Shown here in pieces: positions 36,421 through 45,908 of a DNA stretch of 64,000 bases (the stretch's first letter is position 1; the number at the start of each line of letters is the position of its first letter). Source of the stretch: Amazonocrinis nigriterrae CENA67 (GTDB lineage Bacteria; Cyanobacteriota; Cyanobacteriia; Cyanobacteriales; Nostocaceae); the NCBI RefSeq assembly GCF_016056305.1, contig NZ_JAECZC010000026.1, positions 11,104 through 75,103 on the forward strand, given 5' to 3'. The position numbers and the translations under genes are program-made. The notes beneath the pieces were generated by a model. That model saw nothing but the letters and a program-made list of their open reading frames with translations, was not told where the DNA came from and made no database searches.

Positions 36421-37239
36421 ATGCCTAAAGTTGATGTTAACGGGATTGATTTGTTCTACGAAATCAAAGGAACAGGTGAGCCTTTACTTTTAATTGCCGG
36501 TTTCTTGTGCGATCATGCTTATTGGTCACTAATCATGCCATTACTCATTTCCCGATATCAAGTCATTCGCTTAGATAACCGAGGGATAGGGCGAAGTTCT
36601 GCTCCTGATAGTCCCTACAGTATTCAACAAATGGCAAATGATGTTGCAGCATTGCTCGATCACATTGGCATTGCACAGATACATGTTGCAGGTCATTCAA
36701 TGGGTGGTCAAATTGCTCAAGAGTTAGCGTTAGCATACCCGCAAAAGGTTAAGAGTCTGATGCTACTGTCATCTTTGGCAAAAGGCGATGAACGATTCAA
36801 TAGCCTCATCGAAACTTGGGGTGAGCTTCCTGGGCATTTAGACTTTAAACTTTATGAGAAAGTCGTATTACCTTGGATATTTACGGATGCGTTCTACTCT
36901 ATACCCGGAATGATAGAACAGCTGATTGAATTTGCAATTAACTATCCTTTCCGCCCAACAACTCATGGACTTTATCACCAGAGTCGAGCTATTCTTAGCA
37001 GTGACACAACAGAGCGTCTCAAAGATATTAATTGTCCTACATTAGTGATAGTAGGTAAACAGGACATTCTCACCCCAGTTAAGTTTTCCCAGCAACTCCA
37101 ACAAAGTATTCCCAACGCTGAACTTGTGGTGCTTAATCATGGTGGTCATGGCTTTTTAATTGAGTCGCCGGATGCTGTGGTTTCAGTCATGTTCAATTTC
37201 TTAGGACAGTTAAAGCCATCTAATACCATTTCTTTTTGA
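36421..37239 (+). CDS. Alpha/beta-fold hydrolase
   Basis: 272 residues from ATG 36421 (MPKVDVNGIDLFYEIKG, the standard family start). A TTG 33 bp upstream would add residues outside the fold. The catalytic triad is visible: nucleophile Ser in AGHSMGGQIAQE, Asp in VGKQDILTPV, His in NHGGHGFLIE. The oxyanion region is LIAGFLCDHAYW. This is a typical soluble esterase/lactonase-like member with an unknown substrate. Single gene with no functional neighbour. Confidence 0.85.
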   Translation: MPKVDVNGIDLFYEIKGTGEPLLLIAGFLCDHAYWSLIMPLLISRYQVIRLDNRGIGRSSAPDSPYSIQQMANDVAALLDHIGIAQIHVAGHSMGGQIAQELALAYPQKVKSLMLLSSLAKGDERFNSLIETWGELPGHLDFKLYEKVVLPWIFTDAFYSIPGMIEQLIEFAINYPFRPTTHGLYHQSRAILSSDTTERLKDINCPTLVIVGKQDILTPVKFSQQLQQSIPNAELVVLNHGGHGFLIESPDAVVSVMFNFLGQLKPSNTISF

Positions 37240-37332
37240 AGATGCACCTATAAACTTATGGAAATTAGGAATTGTCAGCTAAAACACAGCCAGTTATCTT
37301 TAATTGCACTACCCTACTTAGACTGGCAATAA

Positions 37333-38217
37333 TTATCCCTGAAAATCATATGCAGGTAATCCAGTACTATCAGTTTCCAGAGCAAATAAATCGCCTGAGT
37401 AAAAACTTTTTTCTATCTCTCCTTGGCTGAGTCCGACAGAGGCAGTAGTAATGTAAAGTATCTGCAAATGATCACCACCAAAAGTACAACTAGTTGGTAT
37501 CTGAACTGGTAGCTGTATCCTTAGTATTTCTTCACCGGATGGGCTGAAACAAATCACACACCAACCATCCCACATTGCTGACCAAATACATCCTTTATTA
37601 TCTATGGTCAAACCATCAGGATAAAAAGATTCACCAGTGAAATCTATGAAAATGCGACGGTTGCTAATACTACCCGTAACTGCATCAAAGTCGTAAGCAA
37701 AGACCTTTTGTTGAGAAGAATCTGTGAGGTAAAATATCTTTTGGTCGGGACTCCATCCCAGACCATTGGAGATAGTTAATCCTGTTTCCATTACATGTAA
37801 TGAGCCGTCAGGATCATAGCGGTAGAGGCTAGCTTGAGGTTTTCCAGAAGCAGACATTGATCCAAACCAAAAACGACCTTGTTGATCACATTTACCATCA
37901 TTAAAACGGTTATCTGGTAGATCTGTTTCAATCTCTACAATTGGAGTAATCACACCTGTCTGAGTGTCCAGGAATGCTAAGCGATGGCGCTGCGCCATAA
38001 TCAATCGATTTGCACCTGCTTTGGCGATCGCTCCTACTACATCACAAACTTCAAAAAATCTACTTTTGCCGCTGGCTGGATGGAATTGATGCACTCGATG
38101 GTTGTAGATATCAACCCAGTAAAGCAATTTCTCTTTTGCATCCCAGATTGGCCCCTCACCCAAGCGGGCACGTACTTCTAGAACGTTATAAAGTTGATAT
38201 GGTAGGGTCTTAATCAT
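37333..38217 (-). CDS. SMP-30/gluconolactonase family protein
   Basis: 294-residue six-bladed beta-propeller lactonase. Metal-site residues are visible: Glu in RLGEGPIWDAKEKLLYWVD, Asn in DNRFNDGKCD, Asn in TISNGLGWSPDQ and Asp in YPDGLTIDNKG. The family hydrolyses sugar-acid lactones with a divalent metal. Length and motif order are complete. It is cytosolic. It converges with the alpha/beta hydrolase on the opposite strand. Confidence 0.88.
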   Translation of the reverse strand: MIKTLPYQLYNVLEVRARLGEGPIWDAKEKLLYWVDIYNHRVHQFHPASGKSRFFEVCDVVGAIAKAGANRLIMAQRHRLAFLDTQTGVITPIVEIETDLPDNRFNDGKCDQQGRFWFGSMSASGKPQASLYRYDPDGSLHVMETGLTISNGLGWSPDQKIFYLTDSSQQKVFAYDFDAVTGSISNRRIFIDFTGESFYPDGLTIDNKGCIWSAMWDGWCVICFSPSGEEILRIQLPVQIPTSCTFGGDHLQILYITTASVGLSQGEIEKSFYSGDLFALETDSTGLPAYDFQG

Positions 38218-38635
38218 TTGACATTCTTGAAATTGATCACTGATAACTGTTGACTGTCAGCAACGAAATATTACAATGAAATATTTTTTATTTGTCAGTT
38301 ATTTAGTATTTTTTAGTAGATTTTAATTATCATTTCTCAATCTGAAACCAACCTAATGACAGAACTGCGGTAGGTACAGAAACTTTTGATAATCAGTAAT
38401 TAGGCAGATTTAATATCAGGTAATAACTGTCTTAAAAGTCAAGCGATCGCCAACACAAAACTAGGGCTAATACCAAAACCCTTTAATTAGTTATAATTTT
38501 CACAGTCATTGCACCTCACCCCGTTGATGGGGAACTAGGGCCCCCTTTAGGGTAATGGTGCATGAAAACAAAGCATAGCTTTGGTAGGGTTATTCGGGTT
38601 TAATTAAGTAATCAAACGGACATAATAAACAAACT
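38218..38635. other. Intergenic region with a cyanobacterial hairpin repeat
   Basis: 418 bp. At about 38504-38565 there is a TTTCACAGTCATTGCACC...GGTGCATG imperfect hairpin with CCCC/GGGG inner arms, related to the repeat at 46600-46695. No coding sequence seen. Confidence 0.45.
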
Positions 38636-39466
38636 ATGTTACTAGAGTTGGCAATTGGTGATGCTTACGGTGCTGGCTTTGAATACGCCAATGAAATGGG
38701 CGCTTATAACGATTTAAGTAAATACTTACAACATCCCCGCCATCGACTCATACCTGGCAGCTATACAGACGATACACAGATGAGCATTGCCATTGCAGAG
38801 GTGATAGTAGCTCAACTACCGTGGACACCGGAAGTTTTAGCTGACAGTTTTGTTAGAGCCTTTAAACGCGATCCTAGAGAAGGTTATGCTAGCCGCTTTT
38901 ACGATTTTTTGGTAGAAATCCAGGATGGAGAAGAATTTTTAGATAGAATTCGCCCTGATAGTGACAAAAGCGGCGCAGCAATGCGTGCAGCACCTATTGG
39001 CATTTATCCCACACCCGAAAAAGTCATTGAGGCAACAACAATTCAAGCGGCAATTACCCACAATACACCTGATGGGATCAATGCTGCTGTAGCAGCTGCT
39101 TTGATGTCGCACTACTTTATCTATCGACTGGGGCCAAAACGCAAATTAGGACAGTTTCTAGAAGGTTATGTATCTGGGGATTGGTCTCAGCCTTGGGAGG
39201 GTAAAGTTAAGTCTAAAGGTTGGATGAGTGTCAGCGCAGCAATTACTGCGGTGATGCGAAACGACAGTATGAGCCAGCTTTTACAAGATTGTATAGCTTT
39301 TACAGGCGATGTGGACACAGTAGCAGCGATCGCCCTAGCCGCTGGTTCATGCAGCGAGGAAATTAGCCAAGACATTCCCGACCATCTGATCACGGGCTTA
39401 GAAAATGGTTCATACGGCAGGGACTATCTCATCCAACTGGACAAGCAGCTGATGGACATGATATGA
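38636..39466 (+). CDS. ADP-ribosylglycohydrolase family protein
   Basis: 276-residue all-helical DraG/ARH-type hydrolase. It removes ADP-ribose from proteins or small molecules using two metal ions. The first metal site is SYTDDTQMSIAIAE near residue 43 and the second is GDVDTVAAIALAAG near 226, both intact. The N-terminus LLELAIGDAYGAGFEYA is the family start. There is no nitrogenase-reductase modification gene nearby, so the target is unknown. Confidence 0.88.
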   Translation: MLLELAIGDAYGAGFEYANEMGAYNDLSKYLQHPRHRLIPGSYTDDTQMSIAIAEVIVAQLPWTPEVLADSFVRAFKRDPREGYASRFYDFLVEIQDGEEFLDRIRPDSDKSGAAMRAAPIGIYPTPEKVIEATTIQAAITHNTPDGINAAVAAALMSHYFIYRLGPKRKLGQFLEGYVSGDWSQPWEGKVKSKGWMSVSAAITAVMRNDSMSQLLQDCIAFTGDVDTVAAIALAAGSCSEEISQDIPDHLITGLENGSYGRDYLIQLDKQLMDMI

Positions 39467-39827
39467 GTTGCGTTCAAAAATAGCATCTAGACATGGGAAA
39501 GTAACATCTCCCTCATCCCCCTCATCTCCCTTATCTCCCTACTACCTTTGAATACAACTCGGTATGAATATCTACCTTTAACAAGGTTGTTTAGCAGACG
39601 CAGCTATGACATACTGCTATTCAACAACTGTTAAATACTGTAAGTTGGTAGATTTATAGTATTTAAAACTTTCACAAAATAAAGTTAAAAATGTATCTTC
39701 TTAAATGCGCTAAATGCTGATAGAAGTATATTGTAAACCTGTTCCATGTATACACCACTGATTGGCTACGTTATCTTGTTATCCTTTGCCTACTCCTTAC
39801 TCCCAACTCCCTTTTTTCATAGCAGCG
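39467..39827. other. Intergenic region with CTCCCTCATC low-complexity repeat
   Basis: About 360 bp. A pyrimidine-rich CATCTCCCTTATCTCCC run (39509-39545) is followed by AT-rich DNA. No gene is supported. Confidence 0.4.
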
Positions 39828-40637
39828 ATGAAAACAAAGAAAGCTCTTAACAGTGCTGGTAAACTGACAGCACTCTTATGTTTAATAACTCTATTCCTCA
39901 CACCCTTTGTAATTGTCAATGCAGGAGAACGCGGGGTCTTGATGGAGTTTGGAAAAGTACAAGACGAAATTCTAGGAGAAGGAATTCACGTAATTATTCC
40001 TATAGTTAATACTGTAGAAAAGCTGAGTGTTCGTGTACAAAGTCAGGAAATTTCGGCTGAAGCTTCTTCCAAAGATTTACAAGATGTTTTCACTGATGTA
40101 GCACTGAATTGGCATATTCTTCCGGAAGAAGCTAATGCTATTTTCCAGCAAATTGGCAATGAAAAGAATGTCATTGAGCGGATTATTAACCCAGCAGTTG
40201 AAGAAGTCTTAAAAGCAGTTGTTGCCAAGTATACTGCCGAGGAAGTTATTACGAAACGAGGAGAAGTCAAATTAGCAGTAGATGATACATTAACTACACG
40301 ACTGGCTAACTATCATATTGCAGTTGATGATATTTCCCTTGTCCACGTTCATTTTTCACAAAGGTTTGGTGAGGCGGTAGAAGCAAAACAGATTGCTGAA
40401 CAAGAAGCAAAACAAGCAGAGTTTATTGCACTAAAGGCTACAAAAGAGGCTGAGGCGAAAGTCAATCTAGCAAAAGGAGAGGCTGAGGCACATAGATTAC
40501 TACGTGACGGCTTAACTCCAGAAATACTACAAAGACAAACAATAGAAAAATGGAATGGTAAGTTGCCTTTAATAGTTGGTAAAGATGCACCCAAATTCTT
40601 GAATTTGACTGAATTATTACAAGCTGGTGAAAATTGA
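39828..40637 (+). CDS. Prohibitin-like SPFH/band 7 protein
   Basis: 269 residues from ATG 39828 (MKTKKALNSAGKL). The preceding in-frame codons translate low-complexity sequence and are excluded. It has one N-terminal membrane helix (LLCLITLFLTPFVIVN), then the SPFH domain starting AGERGVLMEFGKVQDEILGE, and a coiled coil rich in Ala, Glu and Lys (about 180-235, IAEQEAKQAEFIALKATKEA). Prohibitin homologues form ring assemblies on the membrane and modulate proteases or lipid domains. Similarity to mitochondrial prohibitins is strong (HVIIPIVNTVEKLSVRVQSQ). Confidence 0.87.
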   Translation: MKTKKALNSAGKLTALLCLITLFLTPFVIVNAGERGVLMEFGKVQDEILGEGIHVIIPIVNTVEKLSVRVQSQEISAEASSKDLQDVFTDVALNWHILPEEANAIFQQIGNEKNVIERIINPAVEEVLKAVVAKYTAEEVITKRGEVKLAVDDTLTTRLANYHIAVDDISLVHVHFSQRFGEAVEAKQIAEQEAKQAEFIALKATKEAEAKVNLAKGEAEAHRLLRDGLTPEILQRQTIEKWNGKLPLIVGKDAPKFLNLTELLQAGEN

Positions 40638-40707
40638 GCTTTTTTGATATTTCTTGTGAAGATTTACCAGCAGCGATCGCTGCTGAGTAATAGTGATATT
40701 ATTTCCT

Positions 40708-41169
40708 CTAATTATTGGAAAATAAAACAGGAGCATCAAGAATCTTCAACTGTATTAATACGATCACCACAACAGTAAAAATAGTTGAGGAAATTAGACC
40801 TGTAAGTAATTCTTTTTTGAGGTTACGTTGTTTAGATTCCTTTTGAAAAACATCAGCAGAGCCTAACTGCATTAACAAAATACCCACAATATTAGTGAGC
40901 CAGTAACCTATAATTGAACAGGGTACAAGTAATTTAGGTGACAATAAACTGCATACATACCCAAAACCGTAGGCAATTGGCAAATTAAATAACAGATCAT
41001 TCCACCAACATAGTGGCGATAACAGATATCCTAGTACTAGAAAGAATCCACCTCTGAGTTTTGTGAAAAAGTCTTGTTTGAAAGCCTCTGAAACAGTAGG
41101 TTCTAACTGCTCAGAGATTGTTTGATTTGCTAAACTCAAGTCTTGACTCACTTTTTGGATGCTTTCCAT
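40708..41169 (-). CDS. Small multi-pass membrane protein
   Basis: 153 residues from the start MESIQKVSQDLS at 41169. A hydrophilic N-terminus of about 40 residues precedes three to four membrane segments (GGFFLVLGYLLSPL; AYGFGYVCSLLS; IGYWLTNIVGILLMQLG; and a final TIFTVVVIVLIQLKI). No family recognised. Convergent with the prohibitin-like gene. Confidence 0.6.
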   Translation of the reverse strand: MESIQKVSQDLSLANQTISEQLEPTVSEAFKQDFFTKLRGGFFLVLGYLLSPLCWWNDLLFNLPIAYGFGYVCSLLSPKLLVPCSIIGYWLTNIVGILLMQLGSADVFQKESKQRNLKKELLTGLISSTIFTVVVIVLIQLKILDAPVLFSNN

Positions 41170-41178
41170 AAAAATCAC

Positions 41179-42148
41179 TAATACTCTATCGGCTTAGTGT
41201 AGTTTAATCTGGTAGCTATGCAAAAGTCTAGTACCGCGGTGATACAATTTTAAATTTTGTTAATCTCTCGTCACGAAATTTATTGAAAGCGGTGGGAAAC
41301 TTCATATCCTTGGAGGTGGTTAAGGTTACTCTCCCCGCCGCTTAGGGCATTAGGAAGCCAGTGCCGTGGGTGGGTTTGCCGACAGCCGCGCAACTAGCGT
41401 CATTAATATATTTGATACGGTGATCGCGCTTTTATTTTCTGGAAATCCCCAATATCGCGATCGCAAAAGTTTTCGGTCTACTGATAATTATTCTGTCAGC
41501 CCCCACCTGGTTTGTTGCAAAGAGATCCTCGATTACAGGATCAGCTTTTCTATCACCGATGTTGCGATACGAGTCTAGGATGTTGTGAGTCCATCGGGTT
41601 GATAACATGTATCTTTAACCGTAGTTTGTTGAGAAATAACCAAATTATACTAAGTTTAAATAAGTATGCATAAAGCTGTAAAATAGAGAATATACAAGAC
41701 AAAAAACTTTTGAGTAAGCAATGGCAGATTATTTCAAGCTAGATGTCTATTAAGTGCTTATTATTTATCAAAAAGCCTAAAAGATGCGCGCAAAGCATTT
41801 TAAAAAGAGCGTTTACAGATGCTGTGCTGGATAAAAACAGAGCAACAATTACAGTTTTAAGGCGAAAATCTACTTAGAAGTGCGTAAGTCCTAGAAAACT
41901 ACTCGACAATATTAGATACACATATTATGATGTGGTAATCAGCTTGATGTTTGGCATGGCAAAGCGGGGGCAAAATCCCTGGAGTCCCGCCAAAATCGCC
42001 AGAACCTTGACAAGTAAATAGTTACAGCGTTTGATCAATGGAAAAAGTTGCAAATTATTTGCAATAAAAACGGCTGAAAATGACCAACATTTTTTCCTGC
42101 CAAAATTCTTTATAGGAACCTTGCTCAGTAAAAGTTTTAGTCTAAAGA
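41179..42148. other. Intergenic region and probable CRISPR leader
   Basis: About 970 bp. It contains the GCGATCGCAAAAGTTTTCGG motif (41457-41476), the TGCGTAAGTCC end repeat (41881-41891) and short relic frames. The AT-rich stretch from about 42000 to 42148 immediately before the first repeat is the likely leader, given that repeats read 5'-GTTTC...AAAC on this strand. Confidence 0.45.
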
Positions 42149-42625
42149 GTTTCCAATTACTAACTCCCCGTAAAGGGATTAAAACCAGCAGCCGAAGCCG
42201 AAGCCGCAAAACAGCAAGAAGTTTCCAATTACTAACTCCCCGTAAAGGGATTAAAACTAGGAAATATTGCTTTCAACTTAGCTCAACATCAAGCAGTTTC
42301 CAATTACTAACTCCCCGTAAAGGGATTAAAACGTGTCAACCGTTATGAAGACTCGCTTGTTGCCAGAATGTTTCCAATTACTAACTCCCCGTAAAGGGAT
42401 TAAAACTAACAGCCGAGGGGTTTTGTTTGACGGGAACAAGTTTCCAATTACTAACTCCCCGTAAAGGGATTAAAACATGAATCTTTGTTGGGCGATCGCC
42501 TGTCTCTTCACAAGTTTCAAATTACTAACTCCCCGTAAGGGGATTGAAACGGACAAAATACTCACATTGAATGCCACAACAGCGTTTTGTTTCAAATTAC
42601 TAACTCCCCGTAAGGGGATTGAAAC
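42149..42625 (+). CRISPR. CRISPR array, seven 37-nt repeats, two variants
   Basis: Repeats start at 42149, 42221, 42296, 42370, 42440, 42514 and 42589, each 37 nt. The six spacers are 35, 38, 37, 33, 37 and 38 nt. Repeats 1-5 are identical to one another, beginning GTTTCCAATTACTAACTCCC and ending CGTAAAGGGATTAAAAC. Repeats 6-7 are a second form, beginning GTTTCAAATTACTAACTCCC and ending CGTAAGGGGATTGAAAC. The second form has the ATTGAAAC 3' handle common in type I/III systems. No cas gene is present in the window. Spacer 5 contains the HIP1-like GGCGATCGCC. Confidence 0.97.
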
Positions 42626-42690
42626 ATATAAAATTGACACAACGTGCTGCATATAATGACATAACCAGCAATGACAATCAATGGCAAGCG

Positions 42691-42873
42691 ATGTCTAATT
42701 ACGCACGCCGATTTCAACAATTACCTTTTGTTTCTTACATTTCATTACTAGAAGCTTTTCCTGGGGCAGTGGGTGAGGGTGGTCGTGGTATATCTAAAAC
42801 GGATAGACAAAATATGACTAGAGAAGCTTTGGAGAAAGGAGTAATTTTAATACTTGCCAATTTGTTTGACTAA
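42691..42873 (+). CDS. Small hypothetical protein next to CRISPR array
   Basis: 60 residues if started at ATG 42691 (MSNYARRFQQLPFVSYISLL). The frame is open further upstream into the last CRISPR repeat, so this may be the 3' end of a gene whose start was replaced by the array boundary. No family recognised and no membrane segment. Coding status is uncertain. Confidence 0.35.
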   Translation: MSNYARRFQQLPFVSYISLLEAFPGAVGEGGRGISKTDRQNMTREALEKGVILILANLFD

Positions 42874-42958
42874 AATTAATCTCTCTCAAATAATATGATT
42901 TGCTTTACCAAGCTACTCAGTAAAGTAAATACATAACTAATTATATAAAGATAAATTC

Positions 42959-43375
42959 TTGTCAGTTTATAAAATAAAAATCAAACAACTTATGGATGTT
43001 GATCATCATAATTTTGGGCTAGTATCACTCAAAGACTATACTTTTACTTTAGGCAAAGAATTGTCTTGTGGATATGATGAGCAAGGGCGTAAATGGGAAG
43101 AGCCAGAACTTACTGAAATTCGTAAAAAAGCTTTAATAGTTAAAGAATGTCCTCGGAAAGATGTTTTTTTTGAAAATATAGTTTTGGGCTACATACAGAA
43201 ATGTTTAGATGACACTTGGCTTGCACATAGCCCCTATACTTCTCCAAATATGGACATGGATATTTGTGGTTTTATTGATGAATTCTATGCTGTAAGATAT
43301 CTACATCAAGTAATCAAATCTGTATACCCAGACGAAATAAGAGATGTTCCGCGTCTGCCTTGGAAGCAAGAATAA
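42959..43375 (+). CDS. Hypothetical protein inside the split CRISPR locus
   Basis: 138 residues with a TTG start at 42959. An internal ATG at 42992 (MDVDHHNFGLVS) is an alternative. Acidic and soluble, with aromatic-rich segments (FGLVSLKDYTFTLGKELSCG; SPNMDMDICGFIDEFYAVRY). The size and composition recall small immunity-type proteins, but no family is recognised. It sits between the seventh repeat and the isolated eighth repeat, 85 bp after the preceding small frame on the same strand. Confidence 0.5.
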   Translation: MSVYKIKIKQLMDVDHHNFGLVSLKDYTFTLGKELSCGYDEQGRKWEEPELTEIRKKALIVKECPRKDVFFENIVLGYIQKCLDDTWLAHSPYTSPNMDMDICGFIDEFYAVRYLHQVIKSVYPDEIRDVPRLPWKQE

Positions 43376-43498
43376 TCAAAAGATAATTAGAAATGGCATC
43401 ATCTCTGTACCGGAAACCGCCGCATCAAACACCGCAACCGCCACTGGCTCACTGTCTGCCGTATACACAACACCTGCAGACATCGCCAACACAATCCG

Positions 43499-43535
43499 GT
43501 TTCAAATCACTAACTCCCCGTAAGGGGATTGAAAT
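43499..43535 (+). repeat. Isolated CRISPR repeat (degenerate)
   Basis: A 37-nt copy of the second repeat form with two changes (AAATCAC for AAATTAC, and final T for C). It lies 873 bp beyond the array. It looks like the original terminal repeat separated from the array by inserted DNA. The preceding 90 bp are noticeably GC-richer than the surroundings. Confidence 0.85.
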
Positions 43536-43625
43536 GCAAGATTTTGACAGCTGAGAATTATTAAATTAATAGTTTCTGTGTATGGACATTATAGAAATAA
43601 TAACTAAATCATAGCTACAATAAGA

Positions 43626-43919
43626 ATGAGAAATCACTTTAATAAGAACATGGCAACTTTAACTTCAAACAACACACTTTTAATAGCTGGAATTATCTTT
43701 ATTACAATTGCTGTAATCGGGCAATCTAAATTACTTTTTCTTGAAATTAATCCTGGTTGTTTTGGCAGAACTTTGGCTTTATTTATTGGAGTTGTGAGTT
43801 TAGCATTTGCTTTTGGATTAGGGAATTTTCCAGTAGAAAACTTTGAATTATTCAGAACTTATCTAGCAAGACAAATTCAAGAGAATTTCAACTGGATTAA
43901 CGACCTTTTACAAGGTTAG
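43626..43919 (+). CDS. Small membrane protein
   Basis: 97 residues, or 89 if started at ATG 43650. Two hydrophobic segments (LLIAGIIFITIAVIGQSKLL and ALFIGVVSLAFAFGL) are followed by a soluble amphipathic tail. No family recognised. Confidence 0.5.
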   Translation: MRNHFNKNMATLTSNNTLLIAGIIFITIAVIGQSKLLFLEINPGCFGRTLALFIGVVSLAFAFGLGNFPVENFELFRTYLARQIQENFNWINDLLQG

Positions 43920-43992
43920 TAATGTGTATATTTAAGAGGTGATGACGACACATTATGAGCAATGCCTGATTGATAATTGCCTATTGAACATA

Positions 43993-44559
43993 TTAATAAT
44001 AAGCTCCGACGAGGCTGTAAGTCAGGCTAGCTAACACTAACAAAGTGACAAGAACATATATAAATTCTCGCTGGAGTAGAAAAGCTATTAAAGAAATTAG
44101 AACGCGTAAAACCGGAGTGGCAATTAATATTAACAATCCTAGTTGAATAATCCCACGACGGCTACCTGATAATACTGCATTCACTACACCTGCTGGTGAA
44201 CGAAATTCAGACGGTTCTCCTTGAAAAAATTTGTATCCAGCAGGTTCAGCACCGTGGCGAATCAAGTACAGTATTCCCCCTAAAAAAACGACAGCACTAG
44301 CTGTTAAAACACCATATTTCAGGAGGTTGCTGAGTAAACGTTCTAATTGCTGCTCACTTAATGATTTGGTTAGGTTATTATTAGTATCGATTTCACAACT
44401 ATTAGATATTTGCTCTACAGTATCAGCAGGCTTTTCTTCTAATTTTTCGATATCAGAGATTGGATTTTTCTGCTGGAAGCTGAGTTTAGCCGCTTTACTC
44501 TCTGGCTGTGCCGATGAGTCCCAACGAAAATTCAAATTATGCAAATTAAATTTATACAT
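43993..44559 (-). CDS. DUF1634 membrane protein
   Basis: 188 residues. A disordered N-terminal 70 residues is followed by three membrane helices with the DUF1634 pattern: YGVLTASAVVFLGGILYLIR, then SPAGVVNAVLSGSRRGIIQL, and a C-terminal YVLVTLLVLASLTYSLVG. DUF1634 proteins are usually encoded directly next to TSUP permeases and are thought to form a complex with them. Here the TSUP gene ends one base upstream of this start. Confidence 0.85.
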   Translation of the reverse strand: MYKFNLHNLNFRWDSSAQPESKAAKLSFQQKNPISDIEKLEEKPADTVEQISNSCEIDTNNNLTKSLSEQQLERLLSNLLKYGVLTASAVVFLGGILYLIRHGAEPAGYKFFQGEPSEFRSPAGVVNAVLSGSRRGIIQLGLLILIATPVLRVLISLIAFLLQREFIYVLVTLLVLASLTYSLVGAYY

Positions 44560-44560
44560 T

Positions 44561-45397
44561 TTACAGCCCCCCTATTAAACTGTTGTAGACCATCTTCATA
44601 GCCATCACCACCAGTACAACACCGAAAACAATTCTTAAAATTTGCGTTTTAGCACCTACAAGAACTCTTGCACCTAAAAAAGCACCAGGTAATACTCCTA
44701 ACATCACCGGCATTGATAGTCCTGGATCGATGTAGCCGCGTGTTAAGTAAACCCCTGCTGATGCTGCTGCTGTCACGCCAATCATGAAATTGCTAGTGGT
44801 AGTAGAAACTTTAAAAGGTACACCCATGACTTGATCCATTGCTAATACCTTGAAACCTCCAGAACCAATACCAAGTAAACCAGAAAGCACCCCAGCTATT
44901 AACATCACACCAAACCCTGTTGGTAAAGAACCAACCTGATAAGATACCAATCCCTCAGAGGTTGGGTAAGTACTATTCAGTTTTAGATAGTTTGCTAAAG
45001 GATCTGTTGATTCATCTTCAGCGTGTTCTACTCTAGGTTTTTGTGAAAGGTATGCTGAATAAATAAGCACGATCGCTAGTACAATAGTCAGCGCTTTTAC
45101 AGATACAAAAGTAGCAATTAACGCTCCGACTATGGCCCCAATTGTCGTTGCTACTTCCAAAAACATTCCTAGTCGCAAGTTCGTATAGCCTTGTTTAATG
45201 TAGGTAGATGCTGCACCAAGGGAAGTAGCAATTACAGACACCAGTGAAGCACCAACAGCATATCGGATATCAACACCAAATACTGAAGTTAATAACGGAA
45301 CAATTATTACCCCACCACCTAACCCAGTTAGCGCTCCTATCAAGCCAGCGCAAAATGAGCCAATCCAAATTAATAATGAAAATTCCAGAATACTCAA
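44561..45397 (-). CDS. TSUP (TauE/SafE) family anion permease
   Basis: 278 residues, about eight membrane helices in two homologous halves. The halves carry the family glycine-rich motifs GALTGLGGGVIIVPLL and LSGLLGIGSGGFKVLAMDQV. The family exports or imports sulfite, sulfoacetate or related C1-C3 sulfonates/carboxylates. The substrate here is unknown. Two-gene operon with DUF1634. Confidence 0.9.
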   Translation of the reverse strand: MSILEFSLLIWIGSFCAGLIGALTGLGGGVIIVPLLTSVFGVDIRYAVGASLVSVIATSLGAASTYIKQGYTNLRLGMFLEVATTIGAIVGALIATFVSVKALTIVLAIVLIYSAYLSQKPRVEHAEDESTDPLANYLKLNSTYPTSEGLVSYQVGSLPTGFGVMLIAGVLSGLLGIGSGGFKVLAMDQVMGVPFKVSTTTSNFMIGVTAAASAGVYLTRGYIDPGLSMPVMLGVLPGAFLGARVLVGAKTQILRIVFGVVLVVMAMKMVYNSLIGGL

Positions 45398-45908
45398 ATT
45401 TTATTCCTCTTTATTTTTTAACCAAGTTACTCAGGTGGTATTCGTATTTTTTTAAACTAATTTTATAATTTTTATACTGTTGACAAAGCAGCATTTATTG
45501 TAAAAATAACCTGTAAAGGCAAATTTGATCAAAAAGATAATTTTATTTGATGTTTAATATTGCAATTTTTTATAGTTTAAATGGCACATATTTCGATGGG
45601 AATATGGAGAATTAAAAGTTAGCTTTCTTTCGGCAAGAATCTATAACTTTTACGTATAGATATTGATGTATCTAGAGGCTTTGTTTTGTATATCTTTAGT
45701 TCTATTTCTCAAGGTAGATTTAATACTAACTCATGTATCTAAGACAATCAAGTATTTGAATTTAAATGGTTGAATGAAGCTGCAAGTTAGGCAAACAACA
45801 CAACAGAAGAATTGTGGAAAAATTTTTCAATGTGAGAGTTTCGTTATAATATTGACAAAAGTCTGAAATAACCATCAGTTGCGATTTGTCAAAATTAGGA
45901 CATAAATT
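45398..45908. other. Intergenic region, no features
   Basis: 511 bp between divergent genes. AT-rich, with no repeat family or open frame of note. It probably carries the two divergent promoters. Confidence 0.35.

Noticed and set aside
41366-41578. 70-codon open frame before the CRISPR array
   Set aside because: Composed of dispersed repeat sequence including the GCGATCGCAAAAG motif. No family resemblance or ribosome binding site.
42031-42348. Open frames running through the CRISPR repeats
   Set aside because: Translation repeats a unit (FQLLTPRKGIKT) once per CRISPR repeat, an artefact of the array.
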